From contig JADJTX010000027.1 of NCBI GenBank assembly GCA_016710985.1, positions 1 through 17,842 of the forward strand: DNA of 17,842 nt. Direction: 5' to 3'. Both the position numbers and the translations under genes were made by a program. The notes under the pieces were generated by a model that did no database searches, was not told the origin of the DNA, and saw only the letters and a list, made by a program, of their open reading frames with translations. Source of the stretch: Ignavibacteria bacterium (lineage in GTDB: Bacteria > Bacteroidota > Ignavibacteria > Tepidaquicellales > Tepidaquicellaceae). Positions 1 through 8,330 of the stretch are shown piece after piece. The stretch's first letter is position 1. The number at the start of each line of letters is the position of its first letter.

Positions 1-432
1 ACGATATCGATAAAGCTTTAAGAAACGCAGCTTCAAGAGGAGTTAAGATAAAAATTATTTTTCCGACTGGTCAATTAAGGATCCTGCTACAGAATCCATA
101 AAAACTTATCAATTGTTGAAAACATAGAAATTAAATTCAGCACAATCCCGCAATACAGCGGCGGGTATATTCCTTATTCAAGAGTTGATCATTGCAAGTA
201 CTTCACTCGGACAATAATATTTCCTGGATAAGCACATCTAACTGGGAGGGGTTATTTTCATAACAGCCGGAATGCAACTTTGATAATAGAAAATTCTAAA
301 GTTAATTCTGAGCTGAGTAAAGGTTTTAAGAAGCTGGGACGACCATACTCAAATGCTGTAGATATAAATAAAAATTACGAACCTGTTAAAGGAATTAGGT
401 CTTTTCTTCCGGACTATTTTGCGCTCGGATAG
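1..432 (+). CDS. phospholipase D family protein, 3' part, frameshifted
   Basis: This is the C-terminal part of a protein that begins left of the window. It is readable only by joining three frames. The clearest signature is an HKD motif: H at 190-192 in 'VDHCKYFT', K at 196-198 and D near 210 after a frame change. It is followed by 'ISTSNWEGxYFHNS', the arrangement seen in PLD3/PLD4-like and poxvirus K4-like phospholipase D proteins ('IGTSNWSGNYF'). The segment 'KLGRPYSNAVD' then matches the family's 'RDWDSPYS' tail. These enzymes hydrolyse phosphodiester bonds through a phosphohistidine; the substrate (lipid or nucleic acid) cannot be told. Frame breaks fall near 62, 125, 207 and 250 and look like single-base losses. 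The stop is at 430-432. The first HKD motif, if present, is outside the window. Confidence 0.72.
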
Positions 433-610
433 TTTATGTTGTAATGAATTTGATTCTTTTTCATTACCTTTTATAAATGCAACCATATATTCTTAATCAG
501 AGCGACAAAATTTATTTTCAGTTAAATGTATTTTTTATTGACAATACTATTTATTATGAATAACTTAGCAAAAAATTTTTTAACTAAACTAAACCAAACA
601 AGGAGACAAA

Positions 611-2197
611 ATGAAATCAAAATATTGATTTATTTCTTACCGGTTACGCTCTTTTATTTTTGATTTACGGATATTCCACTCAGGATAATCCAATCAAAGA
701 TTTAGTAACTAATGAGAAAGCAACCAATACCATAGAGCAATACAATTCATCTGTTGGTACTGTACAGTAGATAACAGTTCTGCTATTTTATATTCACAGG
801 CGGAACTTATTTCAAATCCAGGAGGCGGTTTTGGCGGCGCTAATGCAAGCGCAATCACATCTCCCGAACATTATTCGGATTCGGAAATCAGCAATTAAAC
901 GGTAACAGAATGGTTGATGACCTTACGATCCCTGCAGGACAAACTCTGGACAATTGATTCGATCATTGTTTTCATTATCAAACAGGATCAACAACTACTT
1001 CAACTATCAACAATTTAAACCTTCAGATCTGGAACGGAGCCACTCCGGTACCGGAACTATTGTAGCAGGTGATTCAACTACCAATAGGTTAGGGTGCTTC
1101 TTACTGGAGCGGTATCTACCGTGTAACTGCTACAACATTAACAGATGCAACCAGACCTATAATGAGAACCAGAGTTAATATGAACGGGGCATCGTTAACC
1201 GCAGGAACTTACTGGATAGACTATGCTGCCGGCGGTACACTTGCTTCCGGACCATGGAATCCGCCAAGAACAATTGCCGGACAGCCTGCTACAGGTAATG
1301 CTTACCAAAGATTAGGAACAACATTCGCTTGGGGCACTGCTTTAGATGGTACAAATGCACAAGGTACACCATTCTTAGTTTATGGCCCCACCGGTGGTGG
1401 TCCTGCAGGAGGCTCAATTACATCAGCAGAACCGGAATATACAAATCAATTCCTGAAAAGGAGGCAATGCTAATCCATTGTTAGATACAATCTCAGTTAG
1501 CGGTATTCCTTCCGGAATGGAAATTAAGAAAATTACCGTAAAAAATTGATACTGTTATTCATACATGGATCGGAGATTTAAGATTTTGGTTAACTCATAA
1601 TACACAAGTAGATACAATAATCAGCAGAGTTGGCTGGACAGGAACAGGATTCGGAAATTCCTGTGACAATTTTATCGGAACGAATTTAGTTGATTCAGTT
1701 GGTCCTATTAATATTCAGAATATACCTACCGCTTGTATAGGAACAGCGGCGCAGACAACAGGAACATTCAATCCAAAATCACCTCTTTCTGTATTTAACC
1801 AAACGGAGATCCTAACGGATTGTACATATTAAGAATATGTGACAATGCCGCAGGAGATACTGGAGCGTTAAGAAATTGAGTATTACAATTAAATACGATG
1901 TAATATCAGGAATTTCGAGTAATACTGCTTTAGCCAATGAGTATAAATTATCTCAAAACTATCCGAATCCTTTTAATCCATCTACAAAGATAGATTTCTC
2001 AATTCTAAATCAGGATTGGTAACTATAAAGTATATGACTTAGTAGGAAAAGAAGTTGCAACATTGGTTAATGAAGTCAAGGCAGCAGGAACCCACGAAGT
2101 AACATTCAACGGAGCAAATTTATCGAGTGGAGCTTACTTCTACAGGATCGAATCTAATAACTTCGTCGATACGAAAAAGATGTTCCTGTTAAAGTAA
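611..2197 (+). CDS. T9SS-secreted protein with P-domain-like module, frameshifted
   Basis: The gene starts at ATG 611, six bases after a good AAGGAG (600-605). After an early frameshift the reading continues into a hydrophobic stretch ('YALLFLIYGYS') and a cut-like 'TQDNP', a plausible signal peptide. The middle is a Gly/Thr/Ser-rich beta region (about 950-1470). From about 1490 to 1890 the merged frames read 'KKITVKIDT', 'HTWIGDLRFWLTHN', 'PNGLYILRICDNAAGDTGAL' and 'NWVLQL', which matches the proprotein-convertase P-domain fold. The last 90 residues contain 'YKLSQNYPNPFNPST', 'AYFYRIE' and 'KKMFLLK', a type A T9SS sorting domain. Inferred role: a surface or secreted protein moved by the Por system; no catalytic domain is seen. 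At least seven single-base frame breaks are present. A terminator follows directly. Confidence 0.8.
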
Positions 2198-2225
2198 TAT
2201 AGAATTGTTTAAACAGATTTAAATT

Positions 2226-2257
2226 AAACCCGTGAAATTGTTTCACGGGTTTTTTAT
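2226..2257 (+). terminator. rho-independent terminator of the 611-2197 gene
   Basis: A perfect 12-bp inverted repeat (2226-2237 with 2241-2252) with the core ACCCGTGAAA and a TTG loop is followed by a T-rich tract. It begins 28 bases after the stop of the upstream gene. Confidence 0.88.
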
Positions 2258-2268
2258 TTATACACTAC

Positions 2269-2305
2269 AAAAAAAGACTCTTAAAATGTTTTAAGAGTCT
2301 TTTTT
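2269..2305 (-). terminator. terminator for tRNA-Leu, possibly bidirectional
   Basis: The hairpin has stem AGACTCTTAAAA (2275-2286) pairing with TTTTAAGAGTCT (2289-2300), a two-base loop, and A and T runs on both sides. On the minus strand it starts five bases after the tRNA 3' end, so it most likely ends the tRNA transcript. The flanking A run and T run let it work in either direction. Confidence 0.8.
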
Positions 2306-2309
2306 ATTG

Positions 2310-2394
2310 TGCCCGGGATCGGAATCGAACCGATACTGCCTTTACAGGCAACAGGATTTTAAGTCCTGCGCGTCTACCAATTCCGCCACCCGGC
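2310..2394 (-). tRNA. tRNA-Leu (anticodon UAA), one base missing in acceptor stem
   Basis: Read on the minus strand, the sequence shows GCCGGGTGGCGGAATTGG, a D-loop GGTAGACGC, anticodon stem CAGGA/TCCTG with loop CTTAAAA (anticodon TAA, complement of 2359-2361), a long variable arm TGCCTGTAAAGGCA as in class II tRNAs, and a T arm with GGTTCGATTCC. The 3' acceptor strand is CCCGGGC plus discriminator A at 2310; CCA is not encoded. The 5' strand reads GCCGGG where GCCCGGG would pair perfectly and is the usual bacterial tRNA-Leu start. One C (a G on the + strand near 2391-2393) therefore seems to be missing. The lost base lies in a homopolymer, which points to a sequencing or consensus error. 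Confidence 0.93.
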
Positions 2395-2515
2395 TTTTCC
2401 GAAGCCGCAAAATACTATCTTTTAATTTTATATACCACACCAAAATTAATTTATCAGTAATAAACTCAGTACAAGTCAAATTTATCCAAAATCAGCTAAG
2501 GATAATAATGATTTA

Positions 2516-2690
2516 CTCATTGCTCATTGCTCATTGCTCATTGCTCATTGCTCATTGTTCATTGTTCATTGTTCATTGTTCATTGTTCATTGTTCATTGT
2601 TCATTGTTCATTGCTCATTGTTCATTGCTCATTGCTCATTGCTCATTGTTCATTGTTCATTGCTCATTGCTCATTGTTCATTGCTCATTG
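2516..2690. repeat. 25-copy perfect heptamer array (YTCATTG)
   Basis: There are exactly 25 units of 7 bp. All six trailing bases are invariant (TCATTG) and only the first base alternates C or T. No unit has an indel. On the minus strand it reads (CAATGAR)n and begins inside the last codons of typA, giving that gene its stop. Because 7 and 3 are coprime, the minus strand has a TGA in every frame once per 21 bases, and an ATGA start/stop overlap every 7 bases. Confidence 0.97.
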
Positions 2691-4516
2691 CAAATGCCTT
2701 CCCGCGGTTCGTATGTCTCGTCTGCGAAGAAAGTATCGCTTTACGCAAACGTATATTTTCGGAGTGACTTCCACTATCTCATCATTCTTTATAAACTCGA
2801 TAGCTTTCTCAAGTGTCATCGGAACTACCGGAGTAAGAATCATACTCTCATCTTTTCCCGATGCTCTCATGTTTGAAAGCTTTTTCCCTTAGTTGCATTT
2901 ACATCAGGTCATTGTCGCGGTTATGTTCGCCTACAATCATCCCTTCGTAAACCTGTTCGTTCGGAACAGTAAACAATGTTCCTCTCGGTTCAAGATTATA
3001 CAATGAATATGAAAGCGCAACACCAGCTCTGTCCGAAACGAGTGAACCCGTGAGTCGTGTCGGAAAATCTCCCTGTGCTCTTCGTAGCCCTGAAGATATG
3101 AATTCATGATCCCGGTCCCGCGTGTATCTGTTAAAAATTCATTTCTGTATCCTATCAGTGAACGTGAAGGAACCGTAAATTCAATTCTGACTCTTCCGGT
3201 ACCGTGATTGACAAGATTTATCATTCGCCCTTTTTTTCTCGAAAGCTTTTCCGAAACAATTCCTACAAAGCTTTCATCACAATCTATGAACAAATGTTCG
3301 ATCGGCTCAAGTGTCTTGCCGTCTTTCTTTTTATAAATGACCTGTGGCCGTCCGACACTGAGTTCGTAACCTTCTCTTCGCATTGTTTCAATTAGTATCA
3401 CCATCTGAAACTCGCCTCTTCCCTTGACTTTAAAACTGTCACCGTCTTCGGAATCTTCAACTTTCAATGCAACATTACTCAGAGTTTCTTTATGCAGTCT
3501 CTCGCGAATCTTATTTGACTGAACGATCTTCCCTTCCCTTCCAGCTAATGGTGAAGTGTTAATTGAAAACATCATTGAGATCGTAGGCTCATCAACTGCA
3601 ATTCTCTTCAGTGGTTTCGGATTTTCCTTATTGCAAATCGTATCTCCGATATGAACGTCCTCGATCCCGCCAGGTATTGCAATGTCACCTGCCATTACTT
3701 CTTCCGCATCTTTGAAATTAACTCCGTCATACACCTGAAGCTTTGAGATCTTCAACGGAAGATTTTGTCCTTCTTCATTAATGCAGACAAGTTCATCACT
3801 CTGATGTACCGATCCGTTGGAGATCTTGCCGATAGCCAGTCTTCCGACATAATCAAGGAATAATCAAGATCAGCTACCAGTAATTGAAATGGTTCAGACG
3901 GATCATATGAAGGCGCAGGTATTTCATCAACTATGGTTTCGAACAGGACACCAAGATTTTCGCCTCGTCCTTCCTGAGTTTTCTGCGCTATTCCTTCCCT
4001 TCCGACAGCATACAAAACCGGAAACTCAATCTGGTCTTCATTTGCATCGAGATCAATGAACAGGTCATATACTTCATTTAATACTTCCTGAATTCTCGCA
4101 TCCTTCCTGTCAATTTTATTTATGACAAACAATGATCTTCAGATCAGCTTCAAGCGCTTTCTTTAATACAAATCTTGTCTGCGGCAACGGACCTTCAGAT
4201 GCATCAACAAGCAGTATAACGCCGTTAACCATCATAAGCGCTCTCTCCACTTCACCCCGAAATCAGCGTGACCGGGAGTATCAAGTATGTTTATTTTTAT
4301 ATCTCCCCATTTTACGGAGCAGTTCTTTGCAGCGATTGTGATTCCTCTTTCGCGCTCGAGATCCATGTTGTCCATAACTCGTTCTTCAACTTCCTGATTC
4401 TCACGAAACATTCCGCTCTGTCTGAACATGTGATCAACAAGCGTCGTCTTACCGTGATCAACGTGCGCAATAATGGCAATATTCCTTAACTTTGTGTTAT
4501 AAGATAAATTTTCAAT
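2671..4516 (-). CDS. typA: TypA/BipA ribosome-associated GTPase, frameshifted
   Basis: This is a translational GTPase of the EF-G/LepA group, which acts on the ribosome in stress, cold growth and 50S assembly. Visible in order: P-loop 'AHVDHGKTT', switch I 'ERGITI', 'DTPGHADFG', 'NKID', domain II, then the TypA-specific C-terminal part with 'GRPQVIYKKKDGK', 'RSLIGYRNEFLTDTRGTG', 'NMRASGKDE' and 'MTLEKAIEF'. The true tail ends 'VTPKNIRLRKAILSSQ...NRGKAFAMSNEQ', reached by restoring one base near 2750. The stop at 2671-2673 lies inside the heptamer array. Total length (about 615 codons) suits the family. Frame breaks lie near 4255, 4128, 3860, 3070, 2900, 2885 and 2750. No ATG opens the frame; 'KLRNIAII' begins at 4492 and the frame is open only to 4525, so the start (put at ATT 4516) is uncertain. 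Such a conserved single-copy gene is likely intact in the cell. Confidence 0.93.
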
Positions 4517-4611
4517 GAATTTTAATTAATTAAACAGTGAGCAAGTAATAAGAAGCTTTGGTGGGCTTTTAAACTTTAGTAATGCAAAAATAACGTTATT
4601 AGAATCGGATT

Positions 4612-4713
4612 GCAATGAACAATTTGTGCAATTTGAGCAATGAACAATGAGCAATGAACAATGAGCAATGAGCAATGAATAATGAATAATGAATAATGAA
4701 TAATGAATAATGA
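4612..4713. repeat. heptamer array (RCAATGA then ATAATGA), inverted relative to 2516-2690
   Basis: A degenerate entry (4612-4636) is followed by 11 clean 7-bp units (4637-4713): six RCAATGA units, then five ATAATGA units. On the + strand this is the reverse complement of the array downstream of typA, so the two form inverted repeats about 2 kb apart with typA between them. It lies about 100-200 bp upstream of typA, where its promoter would be expected. Confidence 0.95.
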
Positions 4714-4748
4714 ATGTCTTTTCCTGTTACATTCCGTATGAAACACCA

Positions 4749-5242
4749 GACGCTCTGAGTGTTACATCTGACGCTTCGAGTGTTTCTTCTGACGCTTCGA
4801 GTGTTACACCGGACGCTCTGAGTGTTTCTTCTGACGCTCTGAGTGTTTCTTCTGACGCTTCGAGTGTTACACTTGACGCTTCGAGTGTTACACCGACGCT
4901 CTGAGTGTTACCTGACGCTCTAGTGTTCCTGACGCTTCAGTGTTACACGACGCTCTGAGTGTTACACCCGGACGCTTCGAGTGTTACATCTGACGCTCTG
5001 AGTGTTACACCTGACGCTTCGAGTGTTTCTTCTGACGCTCTGAGTGTTTCTTCTGACGCTTCGAGTGTTTCTTCTGACGCTATGAGTGTTTCTTCTGACG
5101 CTTCGAGTGTTACACCGGACGCTCTGAGTGTTACACGGACGCTCTGAGTGTTTCAGCGGACGCTTAGAGTGTTTCTTCAGACGCTTCGAGTGTTACACCG
5201 GACGCTCTGAGTGTTTAAGCGGACGCTTAGAGTGTTTCACCG
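4749..5242. repeat. 24-copy, 21-bp minisatellite
   Basis: The unit is GACGCTTCGAGTGT or GACGCTCTGAGTGT (a TAG variant occurs near the end) plus a 7-base spacer, mainly TTCTTCT, TACATCT or TACACCG. I count 24 copies; 18 are exactly 21 bp, and the off-length copies cluster at 4885-4975 (17 to 22 bp) with one more near 5137. The + strand reads as a heptapeptide repeat D-A-(S/L)-S-V-(S/T)-(S/P), and the minus strand as E-x-T-L-(E/R)-A-S. Both readings hit stops in the TAG-variant units and are broken by the mid-array indels. A non-coding satellite is favoured, but a decayed or mis-sequenced repetitive protein gene cannot be excluded. Confidence 0.93.
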
Positions 5243-5461
5243 GATGTATTGAAAGATTTGAAACATGCAATCAGAGAATCTAAAAATGCGTGTTTTGAAT
5301 CAAAACTTTGAATTTAATTGCAAAATTCGTGATAATGTTTTTACTTAGTGATAATTTGTGATAATTTGTGGCATAGATTCTTTAGCGCAATTTCAACTTC
5401 ATTTTAAAATTGATTTTAATTTCCACATAGTTTGTTTATTTTATTGAAATCAAATAAACTA
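5243..5461 (+). promoter_or_regulatory. AT-rich leader of the beta-propeller gene
   Basis: There is no gene here. The stretch is AT-rich and must hold the promoter of the gene at 5462. It contains a tandem 10-bp direct repeat GTGATAATTT (5348-5357 and 5358-5367), with a related CGTGATAATG at about 5329. No Shine-Dalgarno sequence precedes ATG 5462, as is common in Bacteroidota. I could not assign a convincing -10 or -35 element. Confidence 0.35.
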
Positions 5462-7948
5462 ATGAGAACTACTTTAATAATTTTTACTTTAATTTTCCTG
5501 TCATTAAACTCATTCGCCCAAGACTTAAACATTTCTAATAATCCGTATGACGCTGCACCTGATTATGTGAAGCAAAGAAATGCTTTCAACAGGGAAAGAT
5601 GGTTCAACGAACAGAGAATGTATCCGAATAATTTTATTCCTGATAATGCTTATACTAATTCTTTAAACCAAAGGGAAAATCTTCGAAACTCACAGGGATT
5701 TTTTTATGGTGAAAGAAATACGTGGTCTAATATAGGACCTACATCAGGATTTTATTTCACTTATGGAAATATTTCATCCCGCATCACTGCGATTAAATAT
5801 GATCCCAATAATCCCTCGATAATCTATCTCGGAGCTGCGTACGGAGGTGTATGGAAATCTTCAAACGGAGGTACGACATGGACTTCAATGATGAATGACG
5901 AAGCCTCACTGTCTTCAGGTTCGATAGCGATTGATCCTGCTAATTCAAACATCGTTTACTACGGTACCGGCGAGGCAACGTACAGCGGAGCATCATATTA
6001 CGGAAGAGGACTTCTGAAATCCACTGACGGGGGAAACACCTGGACTAATTTTACATCGGGACTCGGATCATTGTCTTACTTTTCAAGAATTGTTATCAGA
6101 CCCGGTCATAGTAATGAATTATTAGCTGCCCTTGGAAACAGAACAAGTCTTGGTGTATCCGGAGGTCTTTACAGGAGCACTGATGCAGGCGTTACATGGA
6201 ATGCTGTGGTATCGGGAAGATGTGATGATGTAATATTTTCTCCGGACGGAAGTAAAGCCTATGCAATTGGCAGCGGTACGGGATACAGAATTTCTACAGA
6301 CGGCGGGGTAACCTTTAATGTAAGTACTTCGCTTTCTCCGTCTACAAGAAATCATATTGCGCTTTGCAGAACATCTCCAAATATTATGTACTCTGCTGTT
6401 CACAGTGGTAGTTCAATTGCAGTTTTTAAATCAACAGATGCAGGTGTTACATTTACACCTGCCGCACCATCAACAAACTTCAGCGGCAGTCAGGCATGGT
6501 ATGATTTTTATATGCACGTAAATCCCTTTGATCCTGATTATGCTTATGTTGGTTCAATTGATATCTGGAGAACTACTGACGGCGGAACAAGTTTTCAAAA
6601 CATAACAAACGGCTATTCCGGAGGGAATGTCCACGTAGACCAGCAGAATATGGATTTCCATCCTACTAATCCGAATGAAATGTTTTGCACAAATGACGGT
6701 GGTGTTTGGAAATCAACTGACCGCGGGTCAAACTGGGAGAACCTAAACAGTACATTGACACTTACTCAATTCTACAGGATCGCATCTGATCCGTCCAATG
6801 CCTCACATATAATGGGCGGGACACAGGATAACGGAACTCAAAGAACTCTCGGAACTCAAAACTGGAGCGGAGCATTTGGCGGTGACGGAGGCGAAGTCTG
6901 TTTTCATATTGTTGACCCGCAGTATATTTTAGGTGAAACACAAAACAACGGAGTAAGGCGTTCGCAGGACGGAGGCGCTTCATGGATATCCGCTACAAGC
7001 GGACTTACAGGCTCAGGATCATGGGTAGGACCATTAACCTCTCATCCTGATTCCGCAGGAATATTTTATACCGCGAGACAATCAGTATTCAAGACCACAA
7101 CATGGGGTGCAAGCTGGTTCGCAATTTCGACAGGGACATCGGGAACAATCCGTGAAATGGGTTTATGTAAATCATCTCCGAATGTAATGTTTGCTACTTC
7201 AGGTTCTCAGGTGTATAAATACACAGACGGAGGATACACTTATTCAAATGTTTCAAATGGAATTCCAAATAAAACCATTACGGGTATTTACGTTCATCCC
7301 GACTCTTCAAATGTCGTACTTGCCGTGCAGTCAGGATTCGGAGGCGGTCATATTTTTAAGACTACCGACGGAGGCAGTTCATGGAGCAATATCAGCGGCA
7401 ATCTTCCAGATTCACCTGCTAATGATGTTCTGTTTTATTATCCCGGATTTGCTACAAATACATATCTGATCGCAATGGATGTCGGTGTATTTATGACAAA
7501 TAATAACGGCGCAACATGGACTGAACTTGCGGCAGGTCTTCCGAATACTGTTGCTATGCATCTTGATTATAATGAAGCTGCAAACAAACTTCGCATAGGT
7601 ACACACGGAAGAGGTGTTTACGAAATTAATGCTCTTACGGGAATTTCAAATTCCTTAAGTGAAGTTGCTGAAGGATACTCCCTTGAGCAGAATTATCCTA
7701 ATCCATTTAACCCGGTAACTAACATTAAATATAAAATATTAGATCAGGGAATGGTTACATTGAAGTTGTACAACATTTTAGGAAGTGAAGTGGAAACAAT
7801 TGTAAATCAGATTCAGACTACAGGAACGTATTCAGTTATTTTTGATGGAGCAAATCTGACAAGCGGAGTTTATTATTACACGATCAGTGTGGCTTCGGGC
7901 TCGGGAAATAATTTTACAGATACGAAGAAGCTTATTTTGCTGAAGTAG
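5462..7948 (+). CDS. secreted Asp-box (BNR/VPS10-like) beta-propeller protein with T9SS sorting domain
   Basis: This is an intact 828-residue protein. I chose ATG 5462 over the TTG at 5432 because it gives a clean signal peptide, MRTTLIIFTLIFLSLNSFAQ, cut after 'SFAQ'. Residues of about 80-720 form a beta-propeller region with 'ISSRITAIKYDPNNPSIIYLGAAYGGVWKS'-type blades. I count about 12 Asp boxes or relics (S-x-D-x-G-x-T-W), for example SSNGGTTW, STDGGNTW, STDAGVTW, STDRGSNW, SQDGGASW and TTDGGSSW. The last 90 residues are a T9SS type A sorting domain ('LEQNYPNPFNPVTNI', 'SGVYYYTI', 'KKLILLK'). Expected location: exported by the Por system to the cell surface or medium. Asp-box repeats occur in sialidases and in sortilin/VPS10-type proteins, but no sialidase 'RIP' arginine motif is seen, so a structural or binding role is likelier than glycosidase. 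It is the largest undamaged gene here and is followed by a hairpin repeat. Confidence 0.93.
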   Translation: MRTTLIIFTLIFLSLNSFAQDLNISNNPYDAAPDYVKQRNAFNRERWFNEQRMYPNNFIPDNAYTNSLNQRENLRNSQGFFYGERNTWSNIGPTSGFYFTYGNISSRITAIKYDPNNPSIIYLGAAYGGVWKSSNGGTTWTSMMNDEASLSSGSIAIDPANSNIVYYGTGEATYSGASYYGRGLLKSTDGGNTWTNFTSGLGSLSYFSRIVIRPGHSNELLAALGNRTSLGVSGGLYRSTDAGVTWNAVVSGRCDDVIFSPDGSKAYAIGSGTGYRISTDGGVTFNVSTSLSPSTRNHIALCRTSPNIMYSAVHSGSSIAVFKSTDAGVTFTPAAPSTNFSGSQAWYDFYMHVNPFDPDYAYVGSIDIWRTTDGGTSFQNITNGYSGGNVHVDQQNMDFHPTNPNEMFCTNDGGVWKSTDRGSNWENLNSTLTLTQFYRIASDPSNASHIMGGTQDNGTQRTLGTQNWSGAFGGDGGEVCFHIVDPQYILGETQNNGVRRSQDGGASWISATSGLTGSGSWVGPLTSHPDSAGIFYTARQSVFKTTTWGASWFAISTGTSGTIREMGLCKSSPNVMFATSGSQVYKYTDGGYTYSNVSNGIPNKTITGIYVHPDSSNVVLAVQSGFGGGHIFKTTDGGSSWSNISGNLPDSPANDVLFYYPGFATNTYLIAMDVGVFMTNNNGATWTELAAGLPNTVAMHLDYNEAANKLRIGTHGRGVYEINALTGISNSLSEVAEGYSLEQNYPNPFNPVTNIKYKILDQGMVTLKLYNILGSEVETIVNQIQTTGTYSVIFDGANLTSGVYYYTISVASGSGNNFTDTKKLILLK

Positions 7949-7971
7949 AATGTGAATATCTTAAACTTAAA

Positions 7972-8040
7972 TTGATCCCGAAGGGATCAAACATTTATAG
8001 AAAAAAGCTAAAAGAATGTTCGACCCCGAAGGGATCGTAC
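7972..8040. repeat. paired GATCCCGAAGGGATC hairpins
   Basis: A perfect 8-bp stem TTGATCCC/GGGATCAA with a GAA loop (7972-7990) is followed by ATTTATAGAAAAA. A second, one-mismatch copy of the same hairpin (CGACCCC/GGGATCG) lies at about 8021-8037. The pair begins 24 bases after the stop of the propeller gene and could act as terminator or mRNA stabiliser. From memory, hairpins of this type with a following TTTATAG are dispersed intergenic elements in Bacteroidota-group genomes. Confidence 0.75.
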
Positions 8041-8094
8041 GGTAATTCAAATACAATTACTTAAATTGTTTTTTAAAATATTAAATTTGAATAT

Positions 8095-8330
8095 ATGTCT
8101 TCAGAAGAAATAAAAACGTACTCCATGAAAGTATAGAAAATATAGACGATGATGATTTTTTATTATCTGTAAAGGAAATTATTGATAGTAAATATCATCT
8201 TTCGACGGCTCCAAAAATTTCAAAACATCAGATGAAGAGAATTCTGGAATCCGATGAACAAATTGAAAAAGGAAATTTCCTTACTAACGAAGAGGCAGAT
8301 AAACTGGTTGATGAATGGCTAAGAAAGTAA
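8095..8330 (+). CDS. addiction-module antitoxin-like protein, one frameshift
   Basis: ATG 8095 reads 'MSSEEIKT' and then loses frame by one base near 8118. The restored protein is about 78 residues and continues 'LHESIENIDDDDFLLSVKEI', 'KISKHQMKRILESDEQIEKG' and 'FLTNEEADKLVDEWLRK'. An N-terminal helix pair, 'ESDEQIxxGxxxTxEEAxK' and a closing 'WLRK' are typical of the small antitoxins paired with RelE/ParE toxins in Bacteroidota. The antitoxin would bind its toxin and repress the operon. Its last 16 bases overlap an ATG in the +1 frame that opens like a RelE/ParE toxin, but that reading stops at once (see 8315-8338). It therefore looks like an orphan antitoxin. Confidence 0.68.

Noticed and set aside
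538..566. Sigma-70 promoter for the 611 gene (TTGACA at 538-543)
   Set aside because: The -35 is perfect, but the -10 at 17-base spacing (TAACTT) matches only half the consensus; too weak to list.
954..1178. Short + strand ORF inside the first T9SS cargo gene
   Set aside because: It is a wrong-frame reading; the neighbouring frame gives 'TIDSIIVFHYQTGS' and 'YWSGIYRVTATT', continuous with the cargo protein.
2516..2690. Protein-coding reading of the heptamer array (SLLIAHC-type repeats on the + strand)
   Set aside because: All three + frames read open only because the 7-base unit lacks a stop on that strand. The peptide is a by-product of the repeat and there is no start signal or codon pattern.
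2671..4516. typA as a true pseudogene
   Set aside because: All motifs from P-loop to C-terminus are conserved in sequence, and only single-base shifts break it. The tRNA nearby has the same kind of defect.
4710..5147. Gene for a DASSVSS-repeat protein
   Set aside because: The start lies in a heptamer array, the frame breaks in mid-array, and it ends in stop-bearing units with no domain outside the repeat. Kept as a repeat with the coding option noted.
4749..5242. CRISPR array
   Set aside because: Units are contiguous 21-bp repeats with near-identical 'spacers' of 7 bases. There are no unique spacers and no cas genes.
5462..7948. Sialidase
   Set aside because: Asp boxes are present but the arginine triad and the RIP motif are not seen. 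The pattern fits VPS10/BNR-type propellers with a sorting domain.
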